Shown one piece after another: positions 44,718 to 53,361 of a DNA stretch of 64,000 nt. The DNA is taken from NCBI RefSeq assembly GCF_000235405.2, contig NC_017095.1:1761501-1825500 (forward strand), written 5' to 3'. The first letter of the stretch is position 1, and every line of letters begins with the position of its first letter. Source of the DNA: Fervidobacterium pennivorans DSM 9078. GTDB taxonomy: Bacteria; Thermotogota; Thermotogae; Thermotogales; Fervidobacteriaceae. A program made the translations under genes and the position numbers. Under the pieces are notes generated by a model. That model was not told the DNA's origin, searched no databases, and saw only the letters and a program-made list of their open reading frames with translations.

Positions 44718-45663
44718 TTTTCATCACCTTCGCATCTTTTGATTCGGTTATTTCAAGCATTCTTTCGATAGCTTTTCTTGCTTTTTTGGCGATTTCTTCA
44801 TCTACATGCACTTCAATTTTTTCTTCCAAAAGAGCGACGTAGGTATTTTTAAGATTGTTCTTTTTCATATTGTAACAAACCATACTGGGGACAGGAATGA
44901 ATATTTTATCTGGATAGAGTTTTTGGAGTTTTGCAATCATTCCAACTTCGGTAACTACGATTAATTTCTTTGCGTTTGTGGTTGCTGGATATTTCTCCAT
45001 TTGAGATGTACTACCGACAAAGTGTGCTAAGTCTCTAATGCCTTTTGGAACTTCAGGATGTGCCATTATTTCTGCATCCGGATGGAAGTTTATAAGTTGT
45101 TTCAGTTGGTCTTCTTTAACATAGTTATGGACATAGCAATAGCCTGTTTCGCCTGGAATTGGGATAATGTTTTTGCCTGTTTTTTCCGCAACATATGATG
45201 CAAGGTTTTTGTCAGGACCAAAGAGCACGGTATCCGAATCAATGGCTTTAACAATGTCAACAGCATTTGCGGAGGTGCAAACAATATCTGCGTAAGCTTT
45301 AACTTCTGTTCGGCTATTGACGTAGACAACAAACGGAGCATTGTATTTTTCTTTGAATTTGATAACATCTTCCACTGACAATGAATTTGCCATCGGGCAT
45401 GTTGAGTGCCTGACTGGAACGATAATTTTTTTCTCGGGATTTAGAACTTTCATGACCTCTGCCATGAAGTCGACTCCAAGGAAAAGTATTTTCTTTGCAT
45501 CTATTTTTGTGACCATCCGTGCCAGTTGGAGTGAGTCACCAAGATAATCAGCAATTTCCTGTAACTCAGGAATTTGGTAATTGTGTGCTACAATCACATA
45601 CCCTTTCTCATCTGCAAGCTTTCTTATGTCCTCAGGTCTTACGCTCACTGCACTCATCAACAT
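44710..45663 (-). CDS. nadA: Quinolinate synthase
   Basis: A protein of about 317 residues that condenses iminoaspartate with dihydroxyacetone phosphate to quinolinate. The iron-sulfur Cys residues are in HSTCPMAN, DIVCTSANA and SMVCYNMKKN, a three-Cys ligand set for one 4Fe-4S cluster. VAHNYQIPELQEIAD and FVGSTSQM are also conserved. ATG 45663 follows GGGGGTTGA at 8 nt; a TTG at 45672 overlaps nadX. It sits between nadX and nadC. Confidence 0.96.
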   Translation of the reverse strand: MLMSAVSVRPEDIRKLADEKGYVIVAHNYQIPELQEIADYLGDSLQLARMVTKIDAKKILFLGVDFMAEVMKVLNPEKKIIVPVRHSTCPMANSLSVEDVIKFKEKYNAPFVVYVNSRTEVKAYADIVCTSANAVDIVKAIDSDTVLFGPDKNLASYVAEKTGKNIIPIPGETGYCYVHNYVKEDQLKQLINFHPDAEIMAHPEVPKGIRDLAHFVGSTSQMEKYPATTNAKKLIVVTEVGMIAKLQKLYPDKIFIPVPSMVCYNMKKNNLKNTYVALLEEKIEVHVDEEIAKKARKAIERMLEITESKDAKVMKSA

Positions 45664-45668
45664 AGTTA

Positions 45669-46403
45669 TCAACCCCCGATTCTGAATTTTTCCGTTCTCT
45701 TTTTCAATGCAGCGGCAAGTGACAATGGAGCGAGATAGCTTGTTTTTGGGTTTGGCGATGGTTTGTTCTTATGGATGATTTTGTATTCCCCGACAGATGA
45801 GTAGATATTAATCTCGTGTATATTTCGGTCAACGTTTGGATCAGCAACTATACGTACATTGACTTTGTTGAAATCACCAACAGCGAGTGAAAGTGTAACG
45901 GAGACGTTTGTGTTTTGAGGAAACTTAGCTATGGCTTCGCGTGCGTTACCTGTGAAGATAGTTTGTTCTTGGACTGTGTCTTCAAGTCCGAATGCTTTTG
46001 TAGGTTTGCGCGTAATTATTTCAACTCTTTCTATGAAATTGCGAATGGAGTATATTATATCCAAACCTCCAATTGCTCCCGATGGAATATAAACTGTAGA
46101 ATCCGAATTTTTCAACTCTGCCATAAATCTGTCAAAAAAGTCTTCGTCAGAAAAAGCTCCAGAACTAATGATGTAAAAATCTTTTCCACTCTTTAGGATA
46201 TCTAGACCATATTGCTTCACAGCTTCTACACTGGCACATTCAACAACAACATCTGCTTCATTCGGAACGGTAAAATTATTTATTCTTTCACATGGAAGGT
46301 TTGTTTGGACTACATCGTAATACCAGCATTTTTCAATATGGTCTTCGAGCTCGCTGTACACAATGTTCGCTATATTACCACCACCGATGAATAGTATTTT
46401 CAT
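45669..46403 (-). CDS. nadX: L-aspartate dehydrogenase
   Basis: A 244-residue NAD(P)-dependent enzyme like Thermotoga maritima TM1643, which oxidises L-aspartate to iminoaspartate for NAD synthesis without oxygen (replacing NadB). The nucleotide-binding loop is ILFIGGGNIANIVY at residues 3-16. SGAFSDEDFF and PSGAIGGLDI are also typical. ATG follows AAAGGAGCG. First gene of the NAD operon, behind a consensus promoter. Confidence 0.93.
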   Translation of the reverse strand: MKILFIGGGNIANIVYSELEDHIEKCWYYDVVQTNLPCERINNFTVPNEADVVVECASVEAVKQYGLDILKSGKDFYIISSGAFSDEDFFDRFMAELKNSDSTVYIPSGAIGGLDIIYSIRNFIERVEIITRKPTKAFGLEDTVQEQTIFTGNAREAIAKFPQNTNVSVTLSLAVGDFNKVNVRIVADPNVDRNIHEINIYSSVGEYKIIHKNKPSPNPKTSYLAPLSLAAALKKRTEKFRIGG

Positions 46404-46445
46404 TTTTGAACGCTCCTTTCAGTCTTAAGTATAGTATCTTTACGA

Positions 46446-46486
46446 TGTTCTAACACAATTATACCTATAATAATACCTGCTGTCAA
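46446..46486 (-). promoter_or_regulatory. nadX promoter with operator-like TGTT-AACA
   Basis: On the minus strand, TTGACA (46481-46486) and TATAAT (46458-46463) are 17 bp apart, a consensus sigma-A promoter. Just downstream, at 46446-46455, lies TGTTAGAACA (minus strand), a small inverted repeat covering the likely start point. A NAD-responsive repressor such as NiaR could bind here; that part is inference. Confidence 0.75.
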
Positions 46487-46657
46487 ATTCTGTAAAGTGG
46501 CTAATAAACGAAATAGATTTTTTAACTAAAACGGAACTAATTTTGCGAAATGGTTGTAGAATAGTACTATGATCTAATTTCAAAATACATTTTTTGAAGG
46601 TTAAATAGCACTATTCTCTCAATTTTTTAAGTTTCGATTACGTTAGGAGGCGATTCT

Positions 46658-48187
46658 ATGAAAAAAGAGGAGGACATAGAATTGAGGAAAATTGAGTTAA
46701 GAAGGAGAAAAGCGCTTTCTGCTATCTTTAATATTTTAATTAGTTACGGTCTGGTTTGCGGCAGTATATTTTCGGCTTCGAACTCTCTGAAGGGCTTTCT
46801 GCTATTTTTGGCTCTTATTTTTCTTGTCGTTTCCGTTGTCAAATTTCTTTTTGTGAGAGCTTATAGAATCTTTGCACTGATTTACTTGTTTGGATTCTTG
46901 TTACTAGCAATTTATAGTTTCAAGGTTATGTTTCCTACACTTATGCTCTATTACCTTCTCATGGCTCTTGCTCACATGTTGTATTTCAAGAAAACGAAGA
47001 AAAAAATGTTCTCCATTCTTTCATCGTTATCTTTTGTTTTTTCAGTAGTTGATGCATTGTTAAATCTTCTAGGTCTGCATTTTGCTAGTTTTCTCCTACT
47101 TTTAACCCACCAATTTCTCCTTGCGTATGCCTTTTCAAATGCATGGTACATAGATGCATTCTACTTTATACCAAGGCGAAAAGAATACATAGATGAGAAT
47201 ATTTTGTTAAATCGCGAAATCAATTTGCCATTTGAATTGAAACAACCAGCTCGGCTATTTAAAACGTTCGGAGAGATATATTCTTCCCCGTTTGTTGATA
47301 CTGAAGAAACAGTTTATATCGTGTCTGCTGATGCAACGTTTTACAAGTATGCTTTCGATGGAACGTTAGTATGGGGCATTGAGCTTGGTTCGGAGAGTTT
47401 TTCAGGACCCTTTGCTGACAAAAATGGGAATTTGTACATTGTGGATAGCGGTGGTGAAGTTAGAAAGTATACAATTAATGGAGAAAGACTCTGGAGCTCT
47501 AAGATAGGGAAGACTCTAACTTTTTCAGCAGCACTGTTTGATGATAAGGTTTATGTGATGACTTTTGATGGAAAGTTATACGAAGTAGATTCGAACGGGA
47601 AAAAAGTGGTATTAATAGATTTGTCGGAACCAGTTGAAATTACCCCGATTGTGACAGAAGATGGAATATATGTGGTAACATATGAAGGTAAACTTTACAG
47701 ATTTTCAGGAGATGGAAAGAAGATCTGGAAATTCAATGTGGGAAGTGTAATGTCTGCACCGGTAACGAATGGCAAAGGTAGTGTGTATGTATGTGGTTGC
47801 GATGGATATTTGTATTCACTTAATTCAGAAAATGGAAGTATAAATTGGGTATTTAAAACAAAAGAAATGATTAAACTCTCGCCTACTTTGGATGATATGG
47901 GTAACTTGTATGTTGGTTCTGGAAAGGAAGTGTTTTGCATAAATTCAAAAGGTGAGTTAACTTGGAAGGTTAAATTAGATTGTGAAATTTCCGTTTCTCC
48001 TACCGTTCTTTCAGATGGACATATATATGTCGGTTGCAAAGGTGGAGATTACTTTGCTTGGAGAAATGATGGGAGAGTTAAATGGTATTGGAAAATGATG
48101 ACGGGAGTATACGCAAAACCTGTTATGTCCAAATCTGGAAGGTTATATGTAGCATGTACGGATGGAAATGTCTATTTGTTTGAGTGA
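46658..48187 (+). CDS. Membrane-anchored PQQ-like beta-propeller protein
   Basis: A 509-residue protein. The first ~170 residues hold about five hydrophobic membrane segments; from ~205 on, repeated blades of about 40 residues (SSPFVDTEETVYIVS, SGPFADKNGNLYIVD, SAPVTNGKGSVYVCG, LSPTLDDMGNLYVGS, VSPTVLSDGHIYVGC, AKPVMSKSGRLYVAC) form a PQQ/BamB-like propeller. It is likely a binding or scaffold domain on one face of the membrane. No catalytic residues are seen. ATG follows TAGGAGG. The following two genes also encode membrane proteins in the same direction. Confidence 0.85.
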   Translation: MKKEEDIELRKIELRRRKALSAIFNILISYGLVCGSIFSASNSLKGFLLFLALIFLVVSVVKFLFVRAYRIFALIYLFGFLLLAIYSFKVMFPTLMLYYLLMALAHMLYFKKTKKKMFSILSSLSFVFSVVDALLNLLGLHFASFLLLLTHQFLLAYAFSNAWYIDAFYFIPRRKEYIDENILLNREINLPFELKQPARLFKTFGEIYSSPFVDTEETVYIVSADATFYKYAFDGTLVWGIELGSESFSGPFADKNGNLYIVDSGGEVRKYTINGERLWSSKIGKTLTFSAALFDDKVYVMTFDGKLYEVDSNGKKVVLIDLSEPVEITPIVTEDGIYVVTYEGKLYRFSGDGKKIWKFNVGSVMSAPVTNGKGSVYVCGCDGYLYSLNSENGSINWVFKTKEMIKLSPTLDDMGNLYVGSGKEVFCINSKGELTWKVKLDCEISVSPTVLSDGHIYVGCKGGDYFAWRNDGRVKWYWKMMTGVYAKPVMSKSGRLYVACTDGNVYLFE

Positions 48188-48223
48188 ACTTGAATAAGTT
48201 TACCTAGTTGGGAGGTGATATTA

Positions 48224-48523
48224 TTGGATAGGACGGATATATTTAGGATCGGTAGTTGGAAATGGATAATAGTCAGTTTTGGTTTCACTATTTTCTTTGG
48301 TTGGTTCATTTTCGGATCGTACAGTACAAACGCTTATATTTCGATCGGGGAAAGAGGTATTGATTCCAAGTTCTTTTTGTCTTCAGAATATATTTCACGC
48401 TATGTAGATAAAGTTAGAGAAGCTCAACCAGAAAATTTTGTTTATTTGCATGTTCTTGATTCATTTTTTGCTTTGAGTTACTTTTTTTTTCTTATGATCA
48501 TCATCTGTCAGAATTTTTCTTAG
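48224..48523 (+). CDS. Membrane protein, N-terminal part of a probable split gene
   Basis: About 99 residues with two hydrophobic segments (IIVSFGFTIFFGWFIFG and FFALSYFFFLMIII). TTG 48224 follows GGAGGTGAT. No family is recognised. The end is probably artificial: in the next frame, codons just before its stop continue in phase with the next ORF, so this and 48534-48758 look like one gene broken by a +1 frameshift near 48500. Confidence 0.6.
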   Translation: MDRTDIFRIGSWKWIIVSFGFTIFFGWFIFGSYSTNAYISIGERGIDSKFFLSSEYISRYVDKVREAQPENFVYLHVLDSFFALSYFFFLMIIICQNFS

Positions 48524-48533
48524 GCATATAGGA

Positions 48534-48758
48534 ATGGAGAACGAATTTTTGACATTGTTGTCACTATTTGGTGGAATGTTTGACTTGATTGAGAACATAT
48601 TGCTGATTTGTGTTGTGTTTTTCAAAGAGAAAGTCCTAGTCTACCTTAGTAGGCTTTTGATTTTTGTAACGCCCTCAAAGTTTGTGGCTTTATCCATTTC
48701 GGTTGTTGTTTTAGTGATAGGTATTTTTGTAAGTTTTTTTCAAGAAAGGAGAAACTAG
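48534..48758 (+). CDS. Membrane protein, C-terminal part of a probable split gene
   Basis: A 74-residue frame with two hydrophobic segments (LLSLFGGMFDLIENILLICVVFF and FVALSISVVVLVIGIFVSF). There is no good ribosome site in front of ATG 48534, and the frame is open back to 48498 (SSSVRIFLRHIGMEN). That fits a continuation of the preceding ORF after a frameshift. The whole would be a four-segment membrane protein of about 178 residues. Confidence 0.55.
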   Translation: MENEFLTLLSLFGGMFDLIENILLICVVFFKEKVLVYLSRLLIFVTPSKFVALSISVVVLVIGIFVSFFQERRN

Positions 48759-48759
48759 A

Positions 48760-49617
48760 ATGGAAACATTACGGATTCTGACGCTGAACTTACATACGTA
48801 CCAGGAAGTGGTTTTCGAAAAAGGCGATACTTTAGAGATGTTTTTGGGAAAGTATAAACCTATACAGCAAAAGATTGCGAATTTCATTGTTGAGAATGAT
48901 ATTGATTTTGCATTTTTTCAAGAAGCTGGGCAATACATTGACGATTTATCAGACAAAGAAGTGTTTGGAATAAAAATTAAGAAGAGCAATTACGTGAGGA
49001 TTTTATCTGAACTGATTGCTGGGAAAGAGTATTACTTTGCTTGGGACATTTCACACTATGGTTTTGGTGTGTGGGAAGAAGGGCTCGGGATTATTTCCAG
49101 CAAGCTATTTGTGGAGTTCGAAAGTAGGTATGTTTCTAAAGAGAAAGATTTGAGAAGTTTTTATTCAAGGAAAATTGTTAGGGCAAGAGTTAGAGATGGT
49201 GATGACTTGATAGATCTTTATTGTGTTCATCTAAATTGGAAAGAAGTGGGATTTGTGGAAGAATTTTTAAATTTGGTAAACTGGATTGAGGAAATTGGAA
49301 ACGATAGATTTGTGATTGCGGGGGATTTCAACATTCCGTATGGTTCTGAAGAATATCAGTTTGTGATTAACACTAAAATTTTTGGAAAAAGATTAATCGA
49401 TACCTGGGCTATTGCCAATCCTGAAAAACCTGCTCAACCAACTTTTCGGGGAGACATACTTTCAAAAGCAAGTGAACGGATAGACTATATCTTTATTCCG
49501 GAAGGATGGGAAGTGAAGATGTCAGAGATTGTGTTTGATAAAGAAAAAGTATCTGACCATATGGGAATATTTTGCGAAGTTTTTAATAAATGCAATAGCA
49601 AAAACAAAGGGGCTTAA
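48760..49617 (+). CDS. Endonuclease/exonuclease/phosphatase-family protein
   Basis: A 285-residue metal-dependent phosphoesterase. Motifs: ILTLNLHTYQ at the start, DFAFFQEAG (catalytic Glu), CVHLNWKEVG, VIAGDFNIPYGS (Asp and Asn of the active site) and KVSDHMGIFCEV (C-terminal Asp-His). The family ranges from DNA repair nucleases to sphingomyelinases and inositol phosphatases, so the substrate is open. ATG follows AAAGGAG. It starts 1 bp after the membrane gene and is probably co-transcribed with it. Confidence 0.9.
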   Translation: METLRILTLNLHTYQEVVFEKGDTLEMFLGKYKPIQQKIANFIVENDIDFAFFQEAGQYIDDLSDKEVFGIKIKKSNYVRILSELIAGKEYYFAWDISHYGFGVWEEGLGIISSKLFVEFESRYVSKEKDLRSFYSRKIVRARVRDGDDLIDLYCVHLNWKEVGFVEEFLNLVNWIEEIGNDRFVIAGDFNIPYGSEEYQFVINTKIFGKRLIDTWAIANPEKPAQPTFRGDILSKASERIDYIFIPEGWEVKMSEIVFDKEKVSDHMGIFCEVFNKCNSKNKGA

Positions 49618-49635
49618 CGCCCCTTTGCATTTTTA
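49601..49635. terminator. Bidirectional terminator
   Basis: AAAGGGGC pairs with GCCCCTTT; T-rich sequence follows on both strands (GCATTTTT on plus, GTTTT on minus). It serves the phosphoesterase gene, whose stop codon is in the loop, and the convergent XRE gene. Confidence 0.85.
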
Positions 49636-50160
49636 GATTGTCTGAATCCACAAAATCTTTGCTTTCTGTTTTCCAGGGTTTCTCATGTAATGGATGCAAT
49701 CACCTGAGTAATAGAAACAGTCTCCTTCATTGGCGCGGTATCTTTTTCCATCGATGTAGATATCAACGGAACCTTCGATAACGTAACCGAATTCATCACC
49801 ATCGTGGTAACCTTCTTGTTCGGTTTGCGCTCCAGGTTCTAATTCAACAATCTTGGCATCGAGTTCCTTATCTTCTACAGCATCCATGAGGATTTCGATA
49901 TTCACACCCTTTGGTAGGTCGTACACAGGCACACGTTCATCCTTTTTAAATATTATCTTTTTCTGTTCATCGGAGAAGAAATGCTTCAAATCTGTTCCCA
50001 GAACGCGTAATATCCTTTCCAGTGTTTCAACCGAAGGAGAGACTTTGTCGCTTTCAAGTTGGGAGATGAAACTTCTTGATAAGTCACATCGGTCAGCCAA
50101 TTCTTCTTGGGTATAGCCTCTTGCTAAACGGAGTCTTTTCAATTTACTTCCCAATTTCAT
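49633..50160 (-). CDS. XRE-family regulator with cupin sensor domain
   Basis: A 175-residue regulator: helix-turn-helix at about residues 6-60 (LGSKLKRLRLARGYTQEELADRCDLSRSFISQLE), then a cupin barrel (YHDGDEFGYVIEGSVDIYIDGKRY...DCFYYSGDCIHYMRN). ATG 50160 follows AGGGGTG; a longer reading is unsupported. Regulators of this design often control polyamine or amino-acid use (PuuR type). Lying directly downstream of speD-speE, it may regulate those genes, though a terminator separates them. Confidence 0.9.
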   Translation of the reverse strand: MKLGSKLKRLRLARGYTQEELADRCDLSRSFISQLESDKVSPSVETLERILRVLGTDLKHFFSDEQKKIIFKKDERVPVYDLPKGVNIEILMDAVEDKELDAKIVELEPGAQTEQEGYHDGDEFGYVIEGSVDIYIDGKRYRANEGDCFYYSGDCIHYMRNPGKQKAKILWIQTI

Positions 50161-50242
50161 CGTTTCACCCCTAATTGATTGTACGTTTCTCGTAGTATTC
50201 AAAACCATTATACAACAATCCCCAAGAAATTCAGCAAGGACG

Positions 50243-50268
50243 AAAAAACGGCAGGAGTACTCCTGCCG
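50243..50268 (-). terminator. Minus-strand terminator after speE
   Basis: CGGCAGGAGTACTCCTGCCG is a perfect palindrome followed on the minus strand by TTTTTT. It ends the speD-speE transcript. Confidence 0.9.
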
Positions 50269-50289
50269 CAGGGGGTGTGAACATGTCCT

Positions 50290-51174
50290 TTACTCTTCTT
50301 CGATGTATTTCTTAACAAAATTTGGAAGTGCGAATGCTGCTTTGTGGATTTCTTCGTTGTAATATCTCAATGGTTCTTTGAAGTTTCTTACTTTTTCTGG
50401 GTTGTAGTCTTTTATCGGGTCCCAACCGGCCTTTGATGCATATGTATAGCTCCAAATTCCGCCTGGATATGTTGGCATAAAGCCAAGATACATCTTAACC
50501 AGCGGGAAGTTGGCTTTGATTCTCTTGTAGGCTGTCGAACCCCATTCCCAGTCGTAAGCCATACCTTCCGTTTGTGCGCAGAGAATACCATCCTCTTTAA
50601 GTGCTTCGTTACAAGCTTTGTAGAATTCAAGTGTAAAGAGGTGTCCTCCCTGTCCTGCTGTTGGGTCTGTAGAGTCGATGATAATAACATCAAATTCGTT
50701 TTTGAATTGTCTTACGAATTTTGAACCATCTTCAAAGACCAACTCCACTCTTGGGTCGTTGAGCTTGGATGCTGTGTACGGAAGGTATTCCATGGCTGCC
50801 CTAACAACCATTTCATCGATTTCGCACATGACAACTTTTTCTACACTTGGGTGTTTCAATACTTCTCTAACACTTCCTCCATCTCCGCCACCGATGACGA
50901 GTACTTTCTTTGGATTTGGGTGCATGAACATCGGTACGTGGACAAGCATTTCGTGATACATAAATTCGTCAATTTCCGTTGTCATCGTGATACCATCAAG
51001 TGCAAATACACGACCGTAGAAAGGTGATTCAAATATGTCTATCCTCTGATAAGGGCTTTGCGCAGAATAAAGCCATCTGTTTACTCTCATGAATAATCCG
51101 CCAGGGTCTCGAGAATACCATTCCATGTATAGCATATGTCTTCCTGGTTTGAGTTCCATTTCTTCCATAGGCAT
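50290..51174 (-). CDS. speE: Spermidine synthase (aminopropyltransferase)
   Basis: A 294-residue enzyme that transfers aminopropyl from decarboxylated SAM to putrescine or a related amine. Motifs: GRVFALDGITMTTEIDEFMYHEML, VLVIGGGDGGSVREVLKHP (dcSAM binding), VVMCEIDEMVV and DVIIIDSTDPTAGQGGHLFT (catalytic Asp loop). The N-terminal ~40-residue beta-domain is present. ATG follows a GGAGGG-type site. It is downstream of speD. Thermotoga homologs can accept longer amines; the sequence does not show this. Confidence 0.95.
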   Translation of the reverse strand: MPMEEMELKPGRHMLYMEWYSRDPGGLFMRVNRWLYSAQSPYQRIDIFESPFYGRVFALDGITMTTEIDEFMYHEMLVHVPMFMHPNPKKVLVIGGGDGGSVREVLKHPSVEKVVMCEIDEMVVRAAMEYLPYTASKLNDPRVELVFEDGSKFVRQFKNEFDVIIIDSTDPTAGQGGHLFTLEFYKACNEALKEDGILCAQTEGMAYDWEWGSTAYKRIKANFPLVKMYLGFMPTYPGGIWSYTYASKAGWDPIKDYNPEKVRNFKEPLRYYNEEIHKAAFALPNFVKKYIEEE

Positions 51175-51234
51175 TCCCTCCTTTTCCTTATATTTTATTT
51201 AGCTTTCTCGTGTCAGATAATTCACATGCATCAA

Positions 51235-51657
51235 TTAAAGACTGACAACTACCTGTTCATTTTCGTTAACAACAGCCTTATGAGATGCAGTCTCAGGAAT
51301 GCCTATTTCGTCGTATCTGCCTCTTAGGTGTTCAACAACATGCACTCTCTGAGATTTGAAAACTTTCTTGAGATATGTGAAAGCCTTCCACGGATCTACA
51401 TGGTCACCACATGTAAATAGGTCAACGGCTGCATAGCCGTATTCTGGCCATGTGTGAATTGTCAAGTGCGACTCACTTACAACAACTACACCGCTCACTC
51501 CATAGGGGAGGAACCGGTGGAAAGATGAGTTGACGATGGTTGCTCCGGTCTCGTAAGCTGCCTGTTTCATGTGAAACTCGATAGCATCGATGTTATCAAG
51601 TATTTCTTTGTCACAGTCGTAGAATTCCGCAATGATGTGTCTGCCCAAGCTTTTCAT
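51235..51657 (-). CDS. speD: S-adenosylmethionine decarboxylase proenzyme
   Basis: A 140-residue class 1B (prokaryotic small) SAM decarboxylase. It self-cleaves before Ser63 in [10 protein letters not shown] (residues 61-70) to create the pyruvoyl group; His68 and Cys83 (LFTCG) take part, at the same numbers as in Thermotoga maritima. It supplies decarboxylated SAM to SpeE. ATG 51657 follows GGGGAGGGA. Its leader contains an 18-bp inverted repeat. Confidence 0.96.
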   Translation of the reverse strand: MKSLGRHIIAEFYDCDKEILDNIDAIEFHMKQAAYETGATIVNSSFHRFLPYGVSGVVVVSESHLTIHTWPEYGYAAVDLFTCGDHVDPWKAFTYLKKVFKSQRVHVVEHLRGRYDEIGIPETASHKAVVNENEQVVVSL

Positions 51658-51690
51658 CGCAATCCCTCCCCGATAAAAGATTTTCTGAAT

Positions 51691-51747
51691 GTTCACTTAA
51701 GTAGACATACTTTTTCCATATACATTGGCATGTCTATTTAAATGAAC
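51691..51747 (-). promoter_or_regulatory. Inverted repeat in speD leader
   Basis: GTTCACTTAAGTAGACAT (51691-51708) and ATGTCTATTTAAATGAAC (51730-51747) are inverted copies with two differences. Each arm is centred on its own short palindrome (ACTTAAGT, ATTTAAAT). A TATAAT-like box for the minus strand lies at 51773-51778, so the repeat falls in the 5' untranslated region, ending 33 nt before the speD start. It could be a pair of operators or an mRNA hairpin. Confidence 0.7.
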
Positions 51748-51923
51748 ACAATGCGTCAGTATTGCGAACAATATTATATACCCTTTCTTAAGATTTTTTA
51801 GTTAAGATAATGTAACAGTTTGTGTAATTTTTGAGTGCTAAATGTGTGTTGAATAGAGAGGTAGATTATAATATTTTGCCTTGAAATTTTAAATAGAAGA
51901 ATAGTTGAAAGGAGAGGTGGAGT

Positions 51924-52514
51924 GTGGACAGGCAAGAGAGAAACGCTATGATTCTAACAACTTTATTTATCACCGGAATTGTTGTCTCAAACGTTATCGC
52001 GGCAAAAGTTATTAAACTTGGAGTGTTTCTGTTTCCAGCATCGATTGTTAGCTACACTTTTACATTTATAATCGCAAATATGATGTCAGATGTAGTTAGT
52101 AAAGAGCGTTCAAAATTTTTAGTTTTCATGGGTTTCCTCGCTCAAGTGACTGCAAGTGGTTTAATTTTGCTGGGATTGTTTTTGCCATCGGCAGATATAA
52201 ACAGAGGAGAAGCTTATCGGTTGCTTTTGGGAATTAATTGGAGGTTTACACTTGCTAGTTTGTCCGCATACGGAACTTCTCAGTTGTTGAATTACTATAT
52301 TTTTAATTCTAAATTCTTCAAGAAAGCGTCTACTGCAAATTTAATTTCTGTTCTTGTTGCTCAATTTTTTGATACATTGATATTCACACTTGTTGCATTC
52401 ATTGGTGTTTACGACGGTTTGTTCAATATGGTGTTGTCTCAGTATGTAATAAAGATTATAATAGTAGTGATAACCAATCCGATATTTTTGTTGACGAAAA
52501 AAATGAAAGGTTAA
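51924..52514 (+). CDS. VUT-family (YhhQ-like) queuosine-precursor transporter
   Basis: A 196-residue membrane protein with about six segments. The family patterns are ITGIVVSNVIAAKV near residue 18, the FPASIVSYTFTFIIANMMSDVVSKE block (residues 37-61) and LSAYGTSQLLNYYIF, then FDTLIFTLVAF. YhhQ-type proteins import queuine-pathway precursors such as preQ0/preQ1. GTG start follows GGAGAGGTGGAG. No preQ1 riboswitch was recognised in its leader. Confidence 0.87.
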   Translation: MDRQERNAMILTTLFITGIVVSNVIAAKVIKLGVFLFPASIVSYTFTFIIANMMSDVVSKERSKFLVFMGFLAQVTASGLILLGLFLPSADINRGEAYRLLLGINWRFTLASLSAYGTSQLLNYYIFNSKFFKKASTANLISVLVAQFFDTLIFTLVAFIGVYDGLFNMVLSQYVIKIIIVVITNPIFLLTKKMKG

Positions 52515-52555
52515 GACTAAAGTAATAGGAAAAAGGTTCCAAAGGAGTTGATAAG

Positions 52556-53317
52556 TTGTACATTTTTGAAACATATGGGTTAAAGGGTTCAAGGAATATG
52601 GCAATTGATGTTGCGCTTGGCCAATTAGCAGTCGAGTTAAACGATGTGATTCTTAGGTTCTATACATGGGAACATCCGACGCTCTCTCTTGGCAAGCATC
52701 AGAAGGCAAGCGATGTGGATTTTGATTACCTTGAAGAAAACGGATTTGATATTGTTCGAAGACCATCCGGTGGACGTGCAGTCCTACACTGGGACGAAGT
52801 GACTTATTCGATAATTATTCCTCGAGGTCATGAGCTTTTCAAACTTGGAGTACTTGAATTGTATAACCTGATTTCTAAAATCATCGTAGCTGGATTGAAT
52901 AAACTGGGATATCCTGTAGAATTAACAACGGGAAAAAACAAGCCGTCCAGTCACATTTGTTTTCAAGTGCCTTCTGCCTATGAAATTACTTTGAATGGTA
53001 CAAAAGTAGTCGGAAGTGCCCAAACCAGAACGCAAGATTACATACTCCAGCATGGTTCGATAGTATTAATCCCACACGAGGAAATCAAACATTGTTTTAA
53101 AAGCACAAAGAACCTTGATATACCTTTAATAGGGCTCTATGACCATGCATACAACGAATTTTCGCAGATAGTGGGAAGTTTGAAAAGAGCGTTTGAGAAC
53201 TATTTTGGTAAAGGAACAGAATTTGACGAAAATTTGCAAACGAAGGTTTTGGAAATCAGCACGGGATTTGAGAAAAATTTCGTTGTTATGAAAGATGAAA
53301 TTTTGGCAAAGGAATAG
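52556..53317 (+). CDS. Lipoate-protein ligase A-like (BPL/LplA family)
   Basis: A 253-residue cofactor ligase or acyltransferase. Family patterns: GSRNMAIDVAL, TLSLGKHQ, VRRPSGGRAVLHWDEVTYSII (the conserved RR-SGG-AV-H block) and GTKVVGSAQTRTQDYILQHGSIVL with the Lys-containing KVVGSAQ motif. It may attach lipoate or octanoate to carrier proteins, or biotin-like cofactors; it lacks the accessory C-terminal domain of E. coli LplA. TTG 52556 follows AAAGGAGTTGA. Confidence 0.9.
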   Translation: MYIFETYGLKGSRNMAIDVALGQLAVELNDVILRFYTWEHPTLSLGKHQKASDVDFDYLEENGFDIVRRPSGGRAVLHWDEVTYSIIIPRGHELFKLGVLELYNLISKIIVAGLNKLGYPVELTTGKNKPSSHICFQVPSAYEITLNGTKVVGSAQTRTQDYILQHGSIVLIPHEEIKHCFKSTKNLDIPLIGLYDHAYNEFSQIVGSLKRAFENYFGKGTEFDENLQTKVLEISTGFEKNFVVMKDEILAKE

Positions 53318-53361
53318 AGGGAAGTGGGATTATAGTCAAGGATGGGAAAAACGAAAACATC

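Noticed and set aside
51748-51923. A preQ1 riboswitch before the YhhQ-like transporter
   Set aside because: I could not find the short stem, A-rich tail and aptamer pairing of known preQ1 classes; only AT-rich sequence and a ribosome site are visible.
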